Assembly: GCA_902624465.1 (NCBI GenBank)
Contig: CACNXP010000003.1
Span: 31,501 to 95,500 of the forward strand
DNA length: 64,000 nt
From: an uncultured Pelagibacteraceae bacterium
Lineage (GTDB): Bacteria > Pseudomonadota > Alphaproteobacteria > Pelagibacterales > Pelagibacteraceae
Direction: 5' to 3'
Each line of letters opens with the position of its first letter. The first letter of the stretch is position 1. The translations under genes were made by a program, and so were the position numbers. The notes below the pieces were generated by a model. It was not told the origin of the DNA. It made no database searches and saw only the letters and a program-made list of their open reading frames with translations. Shown here in pieces: positions 28,568 through 37,885 of this stretch.

Positions 28568-30597
28568 TTAATTCTTTTTTGATATCTTAACCATCCAGGA
28601 CTATTTATACCGCTATCATTTTCAATATCTTGATTAAATTCGAATTCTTCTATCTCTTCTTTGCTATCATCAAAAAAAGAATTTTTTTCTAAATATTTAT
28701 CTGGTAATTCTTCAATAAATCTTGACGCCATACTATCTATCCAATCACCCTGGTAAAACCTATTCATTGAAAAAGATACTACTACTTTTTTTTTAGCCCT
28801 GGTTAAACCGACATAGGCCAGCCTTCTTTCTTCCTCTAAACCACTTTGACCCTTTTCTTCGATAGATTTTTGGTGGGGAAAAAGTCCTTCTTCCCAACCA
28901 GGTAAAAAAATTACATCAAACTCAAGACCTTTTGCAGCATGCATAGTCATCATATTAACTTTTTCACCCTCCCATTCTTGATCAATTGAAGTCGCTAGTG
29001 AAACATGATCTAAAAAACTTTCTAGATTATCAAATTCTTTCATCGCGCTTAATAATTCTTTTATATTTTCAAGTCTATTTTCGTTTTCTAGATCTTTTTT
29101 ATTTTTAAGCATTGATGAATATCCAGATTCATCAAGAATAGTTTGTAATAATTTAACATGACCCATTTTTTTAATTGTTAGATCCTTTCTCCATTTTGAA
29201 ATTAAATCCAAAAAAGATATTAAACCAATCTTAGCTTTAGGTTTGATTAAGTTTTCTTCTATCATTTTTCGGGTTGAAGTCTCTAAACAATCGTTTTGTC
29301 TTTTTGCAAATTCATGAATATTTTTTATTGTGGTATCACCAATCGAGCGTTTAGGATTGTTAACAATTCTTTCAAAAGCCAGATCATCTTTTTCTTGAAA
29401 AACTAATCTTAAATATGCAACACAATCTTTTATTTCAGCTCTCTCATAAAATTTTATTCCTCCTAAAATTCTATAAGGTAGTCCAATTTTTAAAAATCTT
29501 TCTTCAAATTCTCTTGTTTGAAATATCGCTCTTACAAGAATGGTAATATTATTATATGAATATTCCTTTTTTATCTTTTCAATTTCGTCTGAAATTCCAA
29601 TAGCCTCATCTTTTCCATTTTTATAACAATTTAACTTGACTAATTCACCCTCGTCTAATGTTGTCCTTAATGTTTTGCCAACTCTATTTTCATTATTTGC
29701 TATTAAGTTTGATGCAACAGCTAAAATATTTTCAGTAGATCTATAATTTTCCTCTAGTCTTATTACTTTTGTATTTTCATAAACTTGATCAAATTCTAAA
29801 AAATTTTTTATTTCAGCTCCTCTCCAACTATAAATTGATTGATCATCATCTCCTACGCAGCAGATATTTTTATTTTTTTCTGAAAGTAACTTCAGCCATC
29901 TACTTTGAATAAAATTTGTATCTTGATATTCATCGACTAAAATATATTTAAAATTTTTTGAATAAATTTCTCTTAGATCTTTATTTTTTTCTAGGATCTT
30001 GACTGCATGAAGAATTAGATCACCAAAGTCACAAGAGTTTAAGTCAAGTAGTTTTTGTTGATAAATATTATAAATTGGCAATATAGTTTTTTCGTAAATA
30101 TCCTTTTGATTGATTATTACTTCACTTGGATAAAATCCTTTATTTTTCCACTTATCAATTATTGCAAGAATATATCTTGGAGCTAATTGTTTAATATCAA
30201 TATTTTCTGCTTTACATATATTTTTAATCAGCCTTGTTTGGTCATCAGTATCTATTATTGTAAAATTTGAATTAAGATTAACCGCTGGAGCATGTTTTCT
30301 CAAAAGTTTTGCGCAAATAGAGTGAAAAGTTCCAAGCCATGATAACCCTGTCGCAGAAGAGCCTAAAATTTTACTAACTCTAGTTTGCATCTCTTTGGCT
30401 GCTTTATTAGTGAATGTTACTGCTAGTATTTGGTTGGGATAGGCTTTTTTTTCTTTGATTATATTTGCTATCCTTGTTGTTAGCACTTTGGTCTTTCCAG
30501 AACCAGCTCCAGCCACAATTAAAAGTGGTCCATCAAGATATGTAACTGCCTCTTTTTGAGCTTTATTTAGGTTTTTTAAATATTCAGAGTTTAACAT
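28564..30597 (-). CDS. uvrD: UvrD/PcrA-type DNA helicase
   Basis: Superfamily 1A 3'-5' helicase acting in nucleotide-excision and mismatch repair. Motifs in order: Q motif LNKAQKEAV near residue 10, Walker A AGAGSGKT (30-37), VTFTNKAAKEM, LVDEYQDTN (Walker B), GDDDQSIYSWRGA, RLEENYRS, MTMHAAKGLEFDVIFLPG and LAYVGLTRAKKKV. The 677 residues are a little shorter than E. coli UvrD because the C-terminal tail is reduced. It is followed by pepP with a 4-bp overlap. Confidence 0.95.
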   Translation of the reverse strand: MLNSEYLKNLNKAQKEAVTYLDGPLLIVAGAGSGKTKVLTTRIANIIKEKKAYPNQILAVTFTNKAAKEMQTRVSKILGSSATGLSWLGTFHSICAKLLRKHAPAVNLNSNFTIIDTDDQTRLIKNICKAENIDIKQLAPRYILAIIDKWKNKGFYPSEVIINQKDIYEKTILPIYNIYQQKLLDLNSCDFGDLILHAVKILEKNKDLREIYSKNFKYILVDEYQDTNFIQSRWLKLLSEKNKNICCVGDDDQSIYSWRGAEIKNFLEFDQVYENTKVIRLEENYRSTENILAVASNLIANNENRVGKTLRTTLDEGELVKLNCYKNGKDEAIGISDEIEKIKKEYSYNNITILVRAIFQTREFEERFLKIGLPYRILGGIKFYERAEIKDCVAYLRLVFQEKDDLAFERIVNNPKRSIGDTTIKNIHEFAKRQNDCLETSTRKMIEENLIKPKAKIGLISFLDLISKWRKDLTIKKMGHVKLLQTILDESGYSSMLKNKKDLENENRLENIKELLSAMKEFDNLESFLDHVSLATSIDQEWEGEKVNMMTMHAAKGLEFDVIFLPGWEEGLFPHQKSIEEKGQSGLEEERRLAYVGLTRAKKKVVVSFSMNRFYQGDWIDSMASRFIEELPDKYLEKNSFFDDSKEEIEEFEFNQDIENDSGINSPGWLRYQKRIK

Positions 30598-30631
30598 TTT
30601 TAATTTTAAATTATAACTTGTTTCAATTTAT

Positions 30632-32119
30632 ATGAGAAAACAAAATTTATTATCAAAAAAAATTGGAAAACAAATCTCTATCATAAATAATTTATTAGAG
30701 AATTATTTCAATAGTTTAAGACGTTTCATCTTAGATGTAAAAAGACTAAGGTTTGATAAGAATAATAGAGTTTTTTTGACTATAGTTTCAATTATATTTT
30801 TGACACTTATTTATTTTTTAATACCAACTGCTTACAATAAAGAATTAATAGAAAAACAAATAAAGAATCAAATTTATCAAAAATACAACTTGGCTATAAA
30901 ATTTGATAATGAGGTACAATATAATTTTTTCCCCAAACCCCATTTTAGTTCAAAAGATTTATCAATTCTTAATGATCAATCAAAAGTTGGAGAGGTAAAA
31001 AATTTTAAAATTTTTATTGAATTTAAAAATTTTTTTAACTTTAATCAAATTCAAACTCTAGATGTAATTTTTGATAAAGCTGCTTTTAATATTAAAAAAT
31101 CTGACTTAAGTCTTTTTAAAAATCTTCTTAAAACAGAGCCAAATAGAAACAAAATTAAAATTAAAAGAAGTAATGTTTTTTTTATGAATAAAGATGATGA
31201 AGTTTTATTTATCAATCAAATAAATGATAGCCAGTTTTATTATGACATTAAAAATTTAAAAAATGTTTTTTTTTCAAAAGGTAAAATTTTTAATGTCCCT
31301 TATAAATTAATTATAGGAAACGATAAATTAAATGAAATTTTAAATTTTGAACTAGTTTCAAAAAAACTTGTATTAAAAATTGAAAATAGAACAGATTATA
31401 AAATGGAAGATGATACTGGAAGTTTAAAAATAAGCTTTAAAAATAAAAATAATATTTTCAATTATCAAATAAAAAAGAATACTATGGATATTTTTTTGAA
31501 TGATACAAATAAGACTTTTAAAGTTTCATTAGAATTCAAGCCTTTTTATTTAATATCAAATTTAAATTATCAAACATTTCGAATAAGAGATCTTTTTAGC
31601 AACCCTTTTTTCATGGAGATTTTTAAATCCCAAATTTTAAATAACAAAAACCTAAATGCTTTAATGAATTTCGAGGTGAAAAATGTTTATGATATTGATA
31701 GATTTTCAGATTTATCATTAAAACTGAAAATAGAGGATGGAAATTATAATTTTTCTAATTCTAATATAATTTGGAAGGAAAATGTTAAAGTACTTTTTTC
31801 AGACGCTTTTTTAAATTTTGATAAAGGTAAAATTAATTTAAATGGAAGAACATCATTCGATGTAAAAGATAAAGATGAGTTCTTTAAATTTTTTCAAATT
31901 AAAAAGGAATTAAGAAATAATATTGAAAAAATCGAGTTGGATTTTAATTATGATTTAAACGAAGAAAAGATTACTTTTGACAATTTAAGAATTGATAATC
32001 AGTCAAATAAAAAAATTGAGGAAATTATTTCAAATTTTAACTCAAGTAATAAAAGATTTTTGAATAAAATTACTTTTAAAAACTTTGTAAATGATATTTT
32101 GTTAGCTTATTTTGGATAA
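30632..32119 (+). CDS. AsmA-like membrane-anchored protein
   Basis: A 495-residue protein with a basic cytoplasmic N-terminus of about 45 residues, one membrane helix ([14 protein letters not shown] near residues 50-63) and a long periplasmic part rich in short beta strands. The segment right after the helix ([20 protein letters not shown], then FSSKDLSIL) matches the opening of AsmA-family proteins, which form lipid-transfer channels between membranes. The rest is poorly conserved. It is divergent from uvrD and overlaps convergent fumC by 13 bp. The family assignment is by pattern only. Confidence 0.6.
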   Translation: MRKQNLLSKKIGKQISIINNLLENYFNSLRRFILDVKRLRFDKNNRVFLTIVSIIFLTLIYFLIPTAYNKELIEKQIKNQIYQKYNLAIKFDNEVQYNFFPKPHFSSKDLSILNDQSKVGEVKNFKIFIEFKNFFNFNQIQTLDVIFDKAAFNIKKSDLSLFKNLLKTEPNRNKIKIKRSNVFFMNKDDEVLFINQINDSQFYYDIKNLKNVFFSKGKIFNVPYKLIIGNDKLNEILNFELVSKKLVLKIENRTDYKMEDDTGSLKISFKNKNNIFNYQIKKNTMDIFLNDTNKTFKVSLEFKPFYLISNLNYQTFRIRDLFSNPFFMEIFKSQILNNKNLNALMNFEVKNVYDIDRFSDLSLKLKIEDGNYNFSNSNIIWKENVKVLFSDAFLNFDKGKINLNGRTSFDVKDKDEFFKFFQIKKELRNNIEKIELDFNYDLNEEKITFDNLRIDNQSNKKIEEIISNFNSSNKRFLNKITFKNFVNDILLAYFG

Positions 32120-33495
32120 ATCATCTTTTTTGGATTTACTATTCTATCAAAATCTTTTTCATTAATTAATTTTGTTTTTAAAGCTTCCTCTTTTAGAGTT
32201 GTGCCTTTTTTAAGCGCTGTCTTAGCTATTTTGGCAGAGTTATCATACCCAATATGAGGAGCTAGTGCAGTTACTAACATTAATGAGTTATCTAAAAATT
32301 TTTTAATTTTTACTTTATCTGCTTTAATTCCTTTGACGCAATATAAAGCAAAATTTTTAGTACTATCTGCAAGAAGATCAACAGATTGTAAAATGTTGTG
32401 AGCAATTAATGGTTTAAAAACATTTAGCTCAAAATGTCCATGTGAACCAGCCATTGTTATTCCATTATGATTACCGATTACTTTAACACAAACCATTGTC
32501 ACTGCTTCTGATTGTGTTGGATTTACTTTTCCTGGCATAATTGATGAACCTGGTTCATTTGCTGGTAAAATTATTTCTCCATATCCAGCTCTGGGCCCTG
32601 ATCCTAAAAATCTTATATCATTTGCAACTTTCATTAAACTAACAGCGGTAGTATTTAAGGTTCCAGAAAAATTTACTATTTCATCATGAGCTGCTAACGC
32701 AGCAAATTTATTCTTGGTTGGTTTAAAGGGTAGTTTAGTTATTTTTTTTATTTCATTTATTACTTTTTTATCGAAACCTTTTTTACTATTAATTCCTGTG
32801 CCAACTGCAGTACCACCTTGAGCTAAATAATAAATTTCATTTAAAGCATTTTTAATTCTCACAATACAATCCTCTAATTGAGATTGATATCCTGAAAACT
32901 CTTGTCCTAATGATAATGGAGTTGCATCCTGAAGATGAGTTCTTCCAACTTTAACAATATTTTTAAATTGGGAAACTTTTTTTTTCAATTCCTTATTTAA
33001 AAGCTCAAGAGATGGTAGTAACTTATTTTTAGTTTCCATAGCTATAGCTATATGCATTGCTGTAGGAAATACATCATTGGTAGATTGAGATTTATTTACA
33101 TGATCATTTGGATGAACTGGTTTTTTTGTGCCTTTTCTTCCACCTAAAATTTCGATTGCTCTATTTGCAATTACTTCATTTACATTCATATTAGTTTGAG
33201 TACCAGAGCCAGTTTGCCAAACTTTTAAAGGAAAATGATCGTCTAATTTTCCGCTAATTACCTCATTAGAAGCTTTTACAATGGCATTAGAAATTTTTGG
33301 TACAATCTGTTTGTCTTTTTTGTGAACTATAGCAGCAGCTTTTTTAATGATTGCAATAGATTTAATTAAAACTGGTCTAACTAAGAACTCACCAATATCG
33401 AAATACTTTTTCGATCTTTGAGTTGATGCTCCCCAATATTTATCATTAGGAACATTAATTGTTCCAATACTATCGAATTCTTTTCTTAATTTCAT
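32107..33495 (-). CDS. fumC: Class II fumarate hydratase
   Basis: TCA-cycle enzyme interconverting fumarate and malate. The superfamily signature [13 protein letters not shown] (near residue 315) is intact. [18 protein letters not shown] near 111, [19 protein letters not shown] and [11 protein letters not shown] are FumC-type rather than aspartase-type. The 462 residues are normal. It is iron-independent, which suits an iron-poor ocean surface habitat (inference). Confidence 0.96.
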   Translation of the reverse strand: MKLRKEFDSIGTINVPNDKYWGASTQRSKKYFDIGEFLVRPVLIKSIAIIKKAAAIVHKKDKQIVPKISNAIVKASNEVISGKLDDHFPLKVWQTGSGTQTNMNVNEVIANRAIEILGGRKGTKKPVHPNDHVNKSQSTNDVFPTAMHIAIAMETKNKLLPSLELLNKELKKKVSQFKNIVKVGRTHLQDATPLSLGQEFSGYQSQLEDCIVRIKNALNEIYYLAQGGTAVGTGINSKKGFDKKVINEIKKITKLPFKPTKNKFAALAAHDEIVNFSGTLNTTAVSLMKVANDIRFLGSGPRAGYGEIILPANEPGSSIMPGKVNPTQSEAVTMVCVKVIGNHNGITMAGSHGHFELNVFKPLIAHNILQSVDLLADSTKNFALYCVKGIKADKVKIKKFLDNSLMLVTALAPHIGYDNSAKIAKTALKKGTTLKEEALKTKLINEKDFDRIVNPKKMIYPK

Positions 33496-33561
33496 TGATT
33501 AATAGGTAAATATTAAATTACAATTAATATACATTAATTTTATAAAACTTACAGGAGCATT

Positions 33562-33933
33562 ATGTCAAATTTTAGTAAGGTTGGAATTTTTATGAAAACC
33601 TTTGGTCAAGAGGTTAAAAATAAACCTTCATTTAGCACAGATAAAATCAATAAACTGCGATTAGATCTAATAAAAGAGGAATTAACTGAGCTAACAGAAG
33701 CAATGAATAATAAGGATTTATTAGAGGTTGCCGATGCTTTAACAGATATCTTGTACGTTACTTATGGAGCAGGTCATGCTTTTGGAATTGATTTAGATAA
33801 GTGTTTCGATGAAGTTCAAAATTCCAACATGAGCAAGTTAGACGAGAATGGAAAACCAATTTATAATGAACACGGCAAAGTAATGAAAGGTCCAAATTAC
33901 TTTAAACCTGATCTTTCAAAATTTATTAATTAG
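33562..33933 (+). CDS. MazG/HisE-like nucleotide pyrophosphohydrolase
   Basis: A 123-residue all-helical protein of the MazG-like NTP pyrophosphohydrolase superfamily. The metal-binding pattern is visible as KEELTELTEA (about residues 37-46) followed by LLEVADALTDILYVTYG, the usual EExxE...ExxD arrangement. These enzymes hydrolyse nucleoside triphosphates or phosphoribosyl-ATP. The C-terminal extension with DENGKPIYNEHGKVMKGPNY is characteristic of the stand-alone phage- and alphaproteobacteria-type members. The substrate is unknown. Confidence 0.8.
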   Translation: MSNFSKVGIFMKTFGQEVKNKPSFSTDKINKLRLDLIKEELTELTEAMNNKDLLEVADALTDILYVTYGAGHAFGIDLDKCFDEVQNSNMSKLDENGKPIYNEHGKVMKGPNYFKPDLSKFIN

Positions 33934-34298
33934 AGCTAAATATTCAAGAAATACTTTTGAGATATCTAAGATATCTTTTTGTGATTATGATATCACGGGG
34001 TCGCAGGTTTAATAAAGTTGTATCCTGCAGCCCTAGCTAGTGGACTCAAAAATTTTCTTTCTTGAGTTGAAATAATCCTATTTGGTGTATCGATAATCAT
34101 TCACAGATTGTTTTTTTATCAATCAAAAATTTAAAAACAATCTAAGATTTTAAAACCTTAGATTTAATTTCTTGAATTCAAAATTAGTTATACATTTTTT
34201 TCCCCATTTTTTTATTTTTATTTTTATTCATATGTTCTTATTGTAAAAAAATTAAAAGTTCTTATTTGAACTTTAATTTAATTTTTAAAGGAGGAAAA
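33934..34298. other. 365-bp structured intergenic region
   Basis: No ORF is convincing here. Several inverted repeats suggest a structured RNA: GTGAT/ATCAC (33981-33996), GCAGG/CCTGC (34003-34028) enclosed by GGG/CCC, and ACTCAA/TTGAGT (34044-34067). Further on, AGATTGTTTTT (34105-34115) pairs with AAAAACAATCT (34133-34143), and AATCTAAG (34139-34146) can pair with CTTAGATT (34157-34164). The last two helices share 34139-34143 and cannot form together. The segment 33997-34067 is more GC-rich than its surroundings. I do not recognise a known RNA family. Confidence 0.5.
34234..34274 (+). promoter_or_regulatory. Direct and inverted repeats ahead of orphan gene
   Basis: GTTCTTATT occurs twice (34234-34242 and 34258-34266), 24 bp apart. 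The second copy is part of a 7-bp inverted repeat AAAGTTC/GAACTTT (34255-34274) with a 6-bp spacer. They lie 25-65 bp upstream of the orphan start, a plausible operator position. The regulator is unknown, and this is not the GTTC-N7-GTTC SOS pattern. Confidence 0.4.
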
Positions 34299-34982
34299 AT
34301 GAAATTAAATAATTTTAATATAACAAATTTAGAGGATGAGAAAAAAATTTTAGATGAGGAACAATACAAAGCGAATAAAGAGATGGAGTGGGAAAATGAT
34401 AAAAAATATGTTTTGACACAAGTAGCAGAAAAACTTTCTGAAGACATGAAGCAAGTAGAATCGATTGCTGAAAGTATATCTGATAGAAAGGTTGCGACTA
34501 GATTACTTTCAAAACTTATTGAGAGAAATATGGAGTATCAAATACATCCTGAATATTTTACTAAATGGCATAAAACACCAGAAGGAGGATATCATACTGG
34601 ACGTTTTTTAAATGAATTTAATGTTGGAATAGCGCGAGAGGGTATACATCTATTTGGTCAGGTTAGACTTAGTAAGTCAGCAGATAAAAAACTTGATTTT
34701 GTAATAATTTCTAAAAAGGGAGATTTTGTAAAAAAGTATGTTATTGAGTGTTCAACCAATCTTGGTCATTTAAAACCGATGGAAAAACATCGGGATTGTG
34801 TTCTAGCTAGAGAAATTACATTACGAACAGATTTTGTATTCTTAGAGTACTCTTCAAGAGAAATATTTTTTGACTCACACATTAGTAGTTTAGATGAATT
34901 AGTCGATGAGTTAGAATTTGGGGATAATTCTAAAGAATATTATAGTAGATATAACTCTAAAGAAAAAGATTTTCCCTTCTAA
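34299..34982 (+). CDS. Unrecognised 227-residue protein, possible nuclease-like fold
   Basis: I do not recognise the family. The start at 34299 is chosen because it has the strongest Shine-Dalgarno in the window, AAAGGAGG, 6 bp upstream; a longer frame from a TTG at 34266 lacks one. The N-terminal 80 residues are acidic and helical (EEQYKANKEMEWENDKKY). The middle is strand-rich: FGQVRLSKSADKKLDFVII near 119 then KYVIECSTN near 147. A D-x(n)-ExC pattern here could be a degenerate PD-(D/E)xK core, but that is speculative. It lies alone between the structured region and convergent nadC, which overlaps its end by 4 bp. Confidence 0.6.
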   Translation: MKLNNFNITNLEDEKKILDEEQYKANKEMEWENDKKYVLTQVAEKLSEDMKQVESIAESISDRKVATRLLSKLIERNMEYQIHPEYFTKWHKTPEGGYHTGRFLNEFNVGIAREGIHLFGQVRLSKSADKKLDFVIISKKGDFVKKYVIECSTNLGHLKPMEKHRDCVLAREITLRTDFVFLEYSSREIFFDSHISSLDELVDELEFGDNSKEYYSRYNSKEKDFPF

Positions 34983-35812
34983 ATTTCAAGTTTAAAGTCT
35001 ATTGCTGGTGCGCTATGAGTTATGCCACCAACAGAAATTCTATTTACACCAGTTTTTGCAATTGATTTAACTTTTTTGAGATTTATATTTCCTGAGGCTT
35101 CAGTTTGATAATATTTTTTTGCAAGCTTTACTCCTAATTTTAAATTTTTAATACTCATATTATCAAATAAAACACAATCAAATTTTAATCCAATTATTTT
35201 CTTAAGTTGTTTAATTGTGTCTACTTCTACTGTTATTTTCCTTCGTTTTTTATTTTTGATTGCCAAATTTACTAATTTTCTTATGTTTGAATTTGCAATA
35301 TGATTGTCTTTTATCAAAAATTCATCACTCAAGTTAAATCTATGGTTAGTTCCTCCACCTAATTTTACAGCATATTTTTGTATAACTCTTAAATTAGGTA
35401 TGGTCTTTCTAGTGCAACAAATTTTACATTTTTTACCTGCTAATTTTACAAATTGATTTGTTTTTGTGGCTATGCCTGAGATATGAGATAAAAAATTTAG
35501 TGCAACTCTTTCTGCAATCAAAATATTTTTTTTATCTCCTTTAATGATTGCGATTGTTGAATTTCTTCTAACAAAAGATCCATCCTTTGTTTTTGTAATG
35601 AATTTAATTTTTTTATCGATAAGTAAAAAAGTATATTTTACAAATAGTAGCCCACCAATGACAGCATCCTGGTTAGATAATAATTTTGCTTCAATTATTT
35701 TATTATTTTTAATTAATCTAGAAGTAATATCACCTGATGGATATAAATCTTCATTAAGTGCAAGTTTAACATTACTTTTTATAAAATTTTCGCTAAGTTT
35801 TATTTGAGACAC
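34979..35812 (-). CDS. nadC: Nicotinate-nucleotide pyrophosphorylase NadC
   Basis: Converts quinolinate and PRPP to nicotinate mononucleotide in de novo NAD synthesis. Motifs: ALNEDLYPSGDITSRLI near residue 17, the conserved ERVALNFLSHISGIAT near 100, CTRKTIPNLRVIQKYAVKLGGG near 131, EVDTIKQL, and SGNINLKKVKSIAKTGVNRISVG near the end. The 277 residues are normal. It follows nadA by 6 bp in the same operon. Confidence 0.96.
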   Translation of the reverse strand: MSQIKLSENFIKSNVKLALNEDLYPSGDITSRLIKNNKIIEAKLLSNQDAVIGGLLFVKYTFLLIDKKIKFITKTKDGSFVRRNSTIAIIKGDKKNILIAERVALNFLSHISGIATKTNQFVKLAGKKCKICCTRKTIPNLRVIQKYAVKLGGGTNHRFNLSDEFLIKDNHIANSNIRKLVNLAIKNKKRRKITVEVDTIKQLKKIIGLKFDCVLFDNMSIKNLKLGVKLAKKYYQTEASGNINLKKVKSIAKTGVNRISVGGITHSAPAIDFKLEI

Positions 35813-35818
35813 AAAAAG

Positions 35819-36823
35819 TTATCTGCCAATAGCAACCATTTTTTCAACTGACATTCTTGCTTTATTGATTGTTTCTTGATCCATAACAATTTCACCAGTT
35901 TCATTCTCTAAACAATCTAATATTTTTGGTAAGGTTATTTTTTTCATGTGAGGACACATGTTACATGGCCTGATAAATTCTACATTTGGATTTTCTACTT
36001 GAATATTGTCACTCATTGAACATTCAGTAACCATCATAACTTTTTTAGGTTGATTATCTCTTACATAATTTATCATTCCTGAAGTTGATCCAGCAAAATC
36101 ACTTGCTTTAATTACATCTGGTGGACACTCAGGATGAGCTATGATTTTTATTCCTGGGTTGCTCTTTCTAATATTTTGAATTTCTTTTTCGTTGAATTGA
36201 TCATGCACAATACAAATTCCTTTCCAAGAAATGATCTCAACATCTGTTTGAGAAGCAACATATTTAGCAAGATAATCATCTGGTAGAAAAATTACTTTTT
36301 TAACTCCTAAGGATTTTACAATCTTTACAGCATTTGCAGATGTACAACACACATCTGTTTCTGCTTTTACATCTGCAGAAGTATTGACATATGAAACTAC
36401 TGGAACTCCAGGATATTTTTCTTTTAATAATCTTACATCTTTTCCTGTAATTGAAGTTGAAAGAGAACAACCTGCTTTCATATCAGGTAGCAAGACTTTT
36501 TTATTTGGACTCATTAGTTTTGCAGTTTCAGCCATAAAATGTACACCAGCCATTACAATTATATCTGCTGAAGTTTTTGAAGCTTCCACAGCAAGAGCTA
36601 GAGAGTCTGCCGAGAAATCTGCAATACCATGATAAATTTCTGGAGTTTGATAGTTGTGAGCTAAAATTACTGCGTTCTTTTCTTTTTTAAGTTTATTTAT
36701 TTTATGAATATAGGGGGCATGCACAGACCATTCAATTTCAGGCATAACTTTTGAAATTTTTTTATATATAGGATCTGTTGCCTGTTTTACTTCTTGATTA
36801 AATTCCATAATAAAATTTATCAA
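35819..36823 (-). CDS. nadA: Quinolinate synthase NadA
   Basis: 4Fe-4S enzyme making quinolinate from iminoaspartate and dihydroxyacetone phosphate. The cluster cysteines are expected in DMKAGCSLS (C119), VCCTSANAVK and RPCNMCPHMKK. ILAHNYQTPEIYHGIADFSA near residue 53 and HPECPPDV are family motifs. A second Met at residue 6 is an alternative start. No nadB (aspartate oxidase) accompanies it here, so the iminoaspartate source lies elsewhere. tRNA-Leu lies upstream on the opposite strand. Confidence 0.96.
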   Translation of the reverse strand: MINFIMEFNQEVKQATDPIYKKISKVMPEIEWSVHAPYIHKINKLKKEKNAVILAHNYQTPEIYHGIADFSADSLALAVEASKTSADIIVMAGVHFMAETAKLMSPNKKVLLPDMKAGCSLSTSITGKDVRLLKEKYPGVPVVSYVNTSADVKAETDVCCTSANAVKIVKSLGVKKVIFLPDDYLAKYVASQTDVEIISWKGICIVHDQFNEKEIQNIRKSNPGIKIIAHPECPPDVIKASDFAGSTSGMINYVRDNQPKKVMMVTECSMSDNIQVENPNVEFIRPCNMCPHMKKITLPKILDCLENETGEIVMDQETINKARMSVEKMVAIGR

Positions 36824-36864
36824 TTTGAAACCTACTTGTCATTGATTTAATGTAGGTCAAATTT

Positions 36865-36950
36865 GCGGCTATGCTGAAATTGGTAGACAGGCACGGTTGA
36901 GGGCCGTGTGGACCTAGTCCATGAGAGTTCGAGTCTCTCTAGCCGCACCA
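36865..36950 (+). tRNA. tRNA-Leu (anticodon GAG)
   Basis: An 86-nt class II tRNA with acceptor GCGGCTA/TAGCCGC, anticodon loop TTGAGGG giving GAG, a long variable arm (TGGACCTAGTCCA), canonical T loop TTCGAGT and encoded CCA. The long variable arm is expected for leucine tRNAs. It ends 4 bp before the convergent ygfZ stop, and no repeat of its 3' end was noticed nearby. Confidence 0.95.
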
Positions 36951-36954
36951 ATAT

Positions 36955-37842
36955 TTAAATTTTTAGCCATTCGGGCACAAAAACTTTAAAAGAACCACTT
37001 TTACCTTGAAATATTTTGTCCTTTTCAAAATTTGAGTCTAAATATTTAATGAGGGCAAAGGGATACGTTTCATTAATTAAGACTTTCCCAATCTCAACAT
37101 TATTATTAAGAACACTTTCATTTTCAATTAATTCTCCATCAATAATCTCGATTGGAAGTAATCTTTTTGAAAGCTTATTTTTCAATTTTATTCTGGCGGT
37201 ATTTTCTTGCCCAACATAACAGCCTTTTTTAAAATCAATACCATTTAGCTCTTCAAAGTTACATTCGATACCAAATAATTTATTCTTTAATTTATTTAAG
37301 TCTTTTGGAACTATACCAAGTTTATGACTATGAATGTGATAGTTTTCAATTTTATCGTTTTTAAGATCAAGTTTTTTCAAAGATAAATAAAGTTTTTCAA
37401 GATTAATTATAAGTCTAGCACCCAAGTGTTTATTTCTTGGATCTAAAAAAATAGGATCTTCTCTATACTTAAATGTAAAACCTAAAACATCCTTTGCACC
37501 TTCAATAGATAAATATTTTTCGTATCCAAAACTAGCAACCACAAATTCGTTACTTAAATTAAGAATTTCTACTTTTGATCTTATTTTATATAAATTTAAT
37601 TGTTTAAATATCTCTTCAGATTGAGATTTTTCACAATCAATAAAGTAGCCCAATTTGTGTTTTACAACCATGAATTCATATAAAAATTTACCTTGTGGAG
37701 TAAACAATGATGCAAAACAACTGGAGTTATCTGTAACTTTATTAATGTCATTGCTAATCAGATTTTGCAAAAAATCTTTTGCATCTGAACCATTGACGTA
37801 AAGTATGGCTCTATCTTCTAATATATAAACACTATTATTCAT
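36955..37842 (-). CDS. ygfZ: YgfZ/GcvT-family folate-binding protein
   Basis: YgfZ-type protein that uses folate in maintenance of iron-sulfur enzymes such as MiaB. The diagnostic motif KGCYVGQE is present near the C-terminal third, and LQNLISNDINKV near residue 22 matches the GcvT-like N-terminus. The start is placed at 37842 (MNNSVYILEDRAILYV): a longer frame reaching 37905 would overlap the divergent dihydroorotase gene and begins with nonconserved residues. The product is then 295 residues. tRNA-Leu is just downstream. Confidence 0.88.
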   Translation of the reverse strand: MNNSVYILEDRAILYVNGSDAKDFLQNLISNDINKVTDNSSCFASLFTPQGKFLYEFMVVKHKLGYFIDCEKSQSEEIFKQLNLYKIRSKVEILNLSNEFVVASFGYEKYLSIEGAKDVLGFTFKYREDPIFLDPRNKHLGARLIINLEKLYLSLKKLDLKNDKIENYHIHSHKLGIVPKDLNKLKNKLFGIECNFEELNGIDFKKGCYVGQENTARIKLKNKLSKRLLPIEIIDGELIENESVLNNNVEIGKVLINETYPFALIKYLDSNFEKDKIFQGKSGSFKVFVPEWLKI

Positions 37843-37885
37843 ATTTGATTGATATCTGATTTTAATATAATAACTTTTCTCAAAA

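Noticed and set aside
33997..34067. Hairpin region as 6S RNA or SRP RNA
   Set aside because: The GGAAG-type SRP core is absent and the long 6S rod with a central bubble cannot be drawn. It is kept as an unassigned structured region.
36865..36950. tRNA-Leu as an integration site for the nearby genes
   Set aside because: No integrase gene and no repeat of the tRNA 3' end were found nearby, and the neighbours are housekeeping genes.
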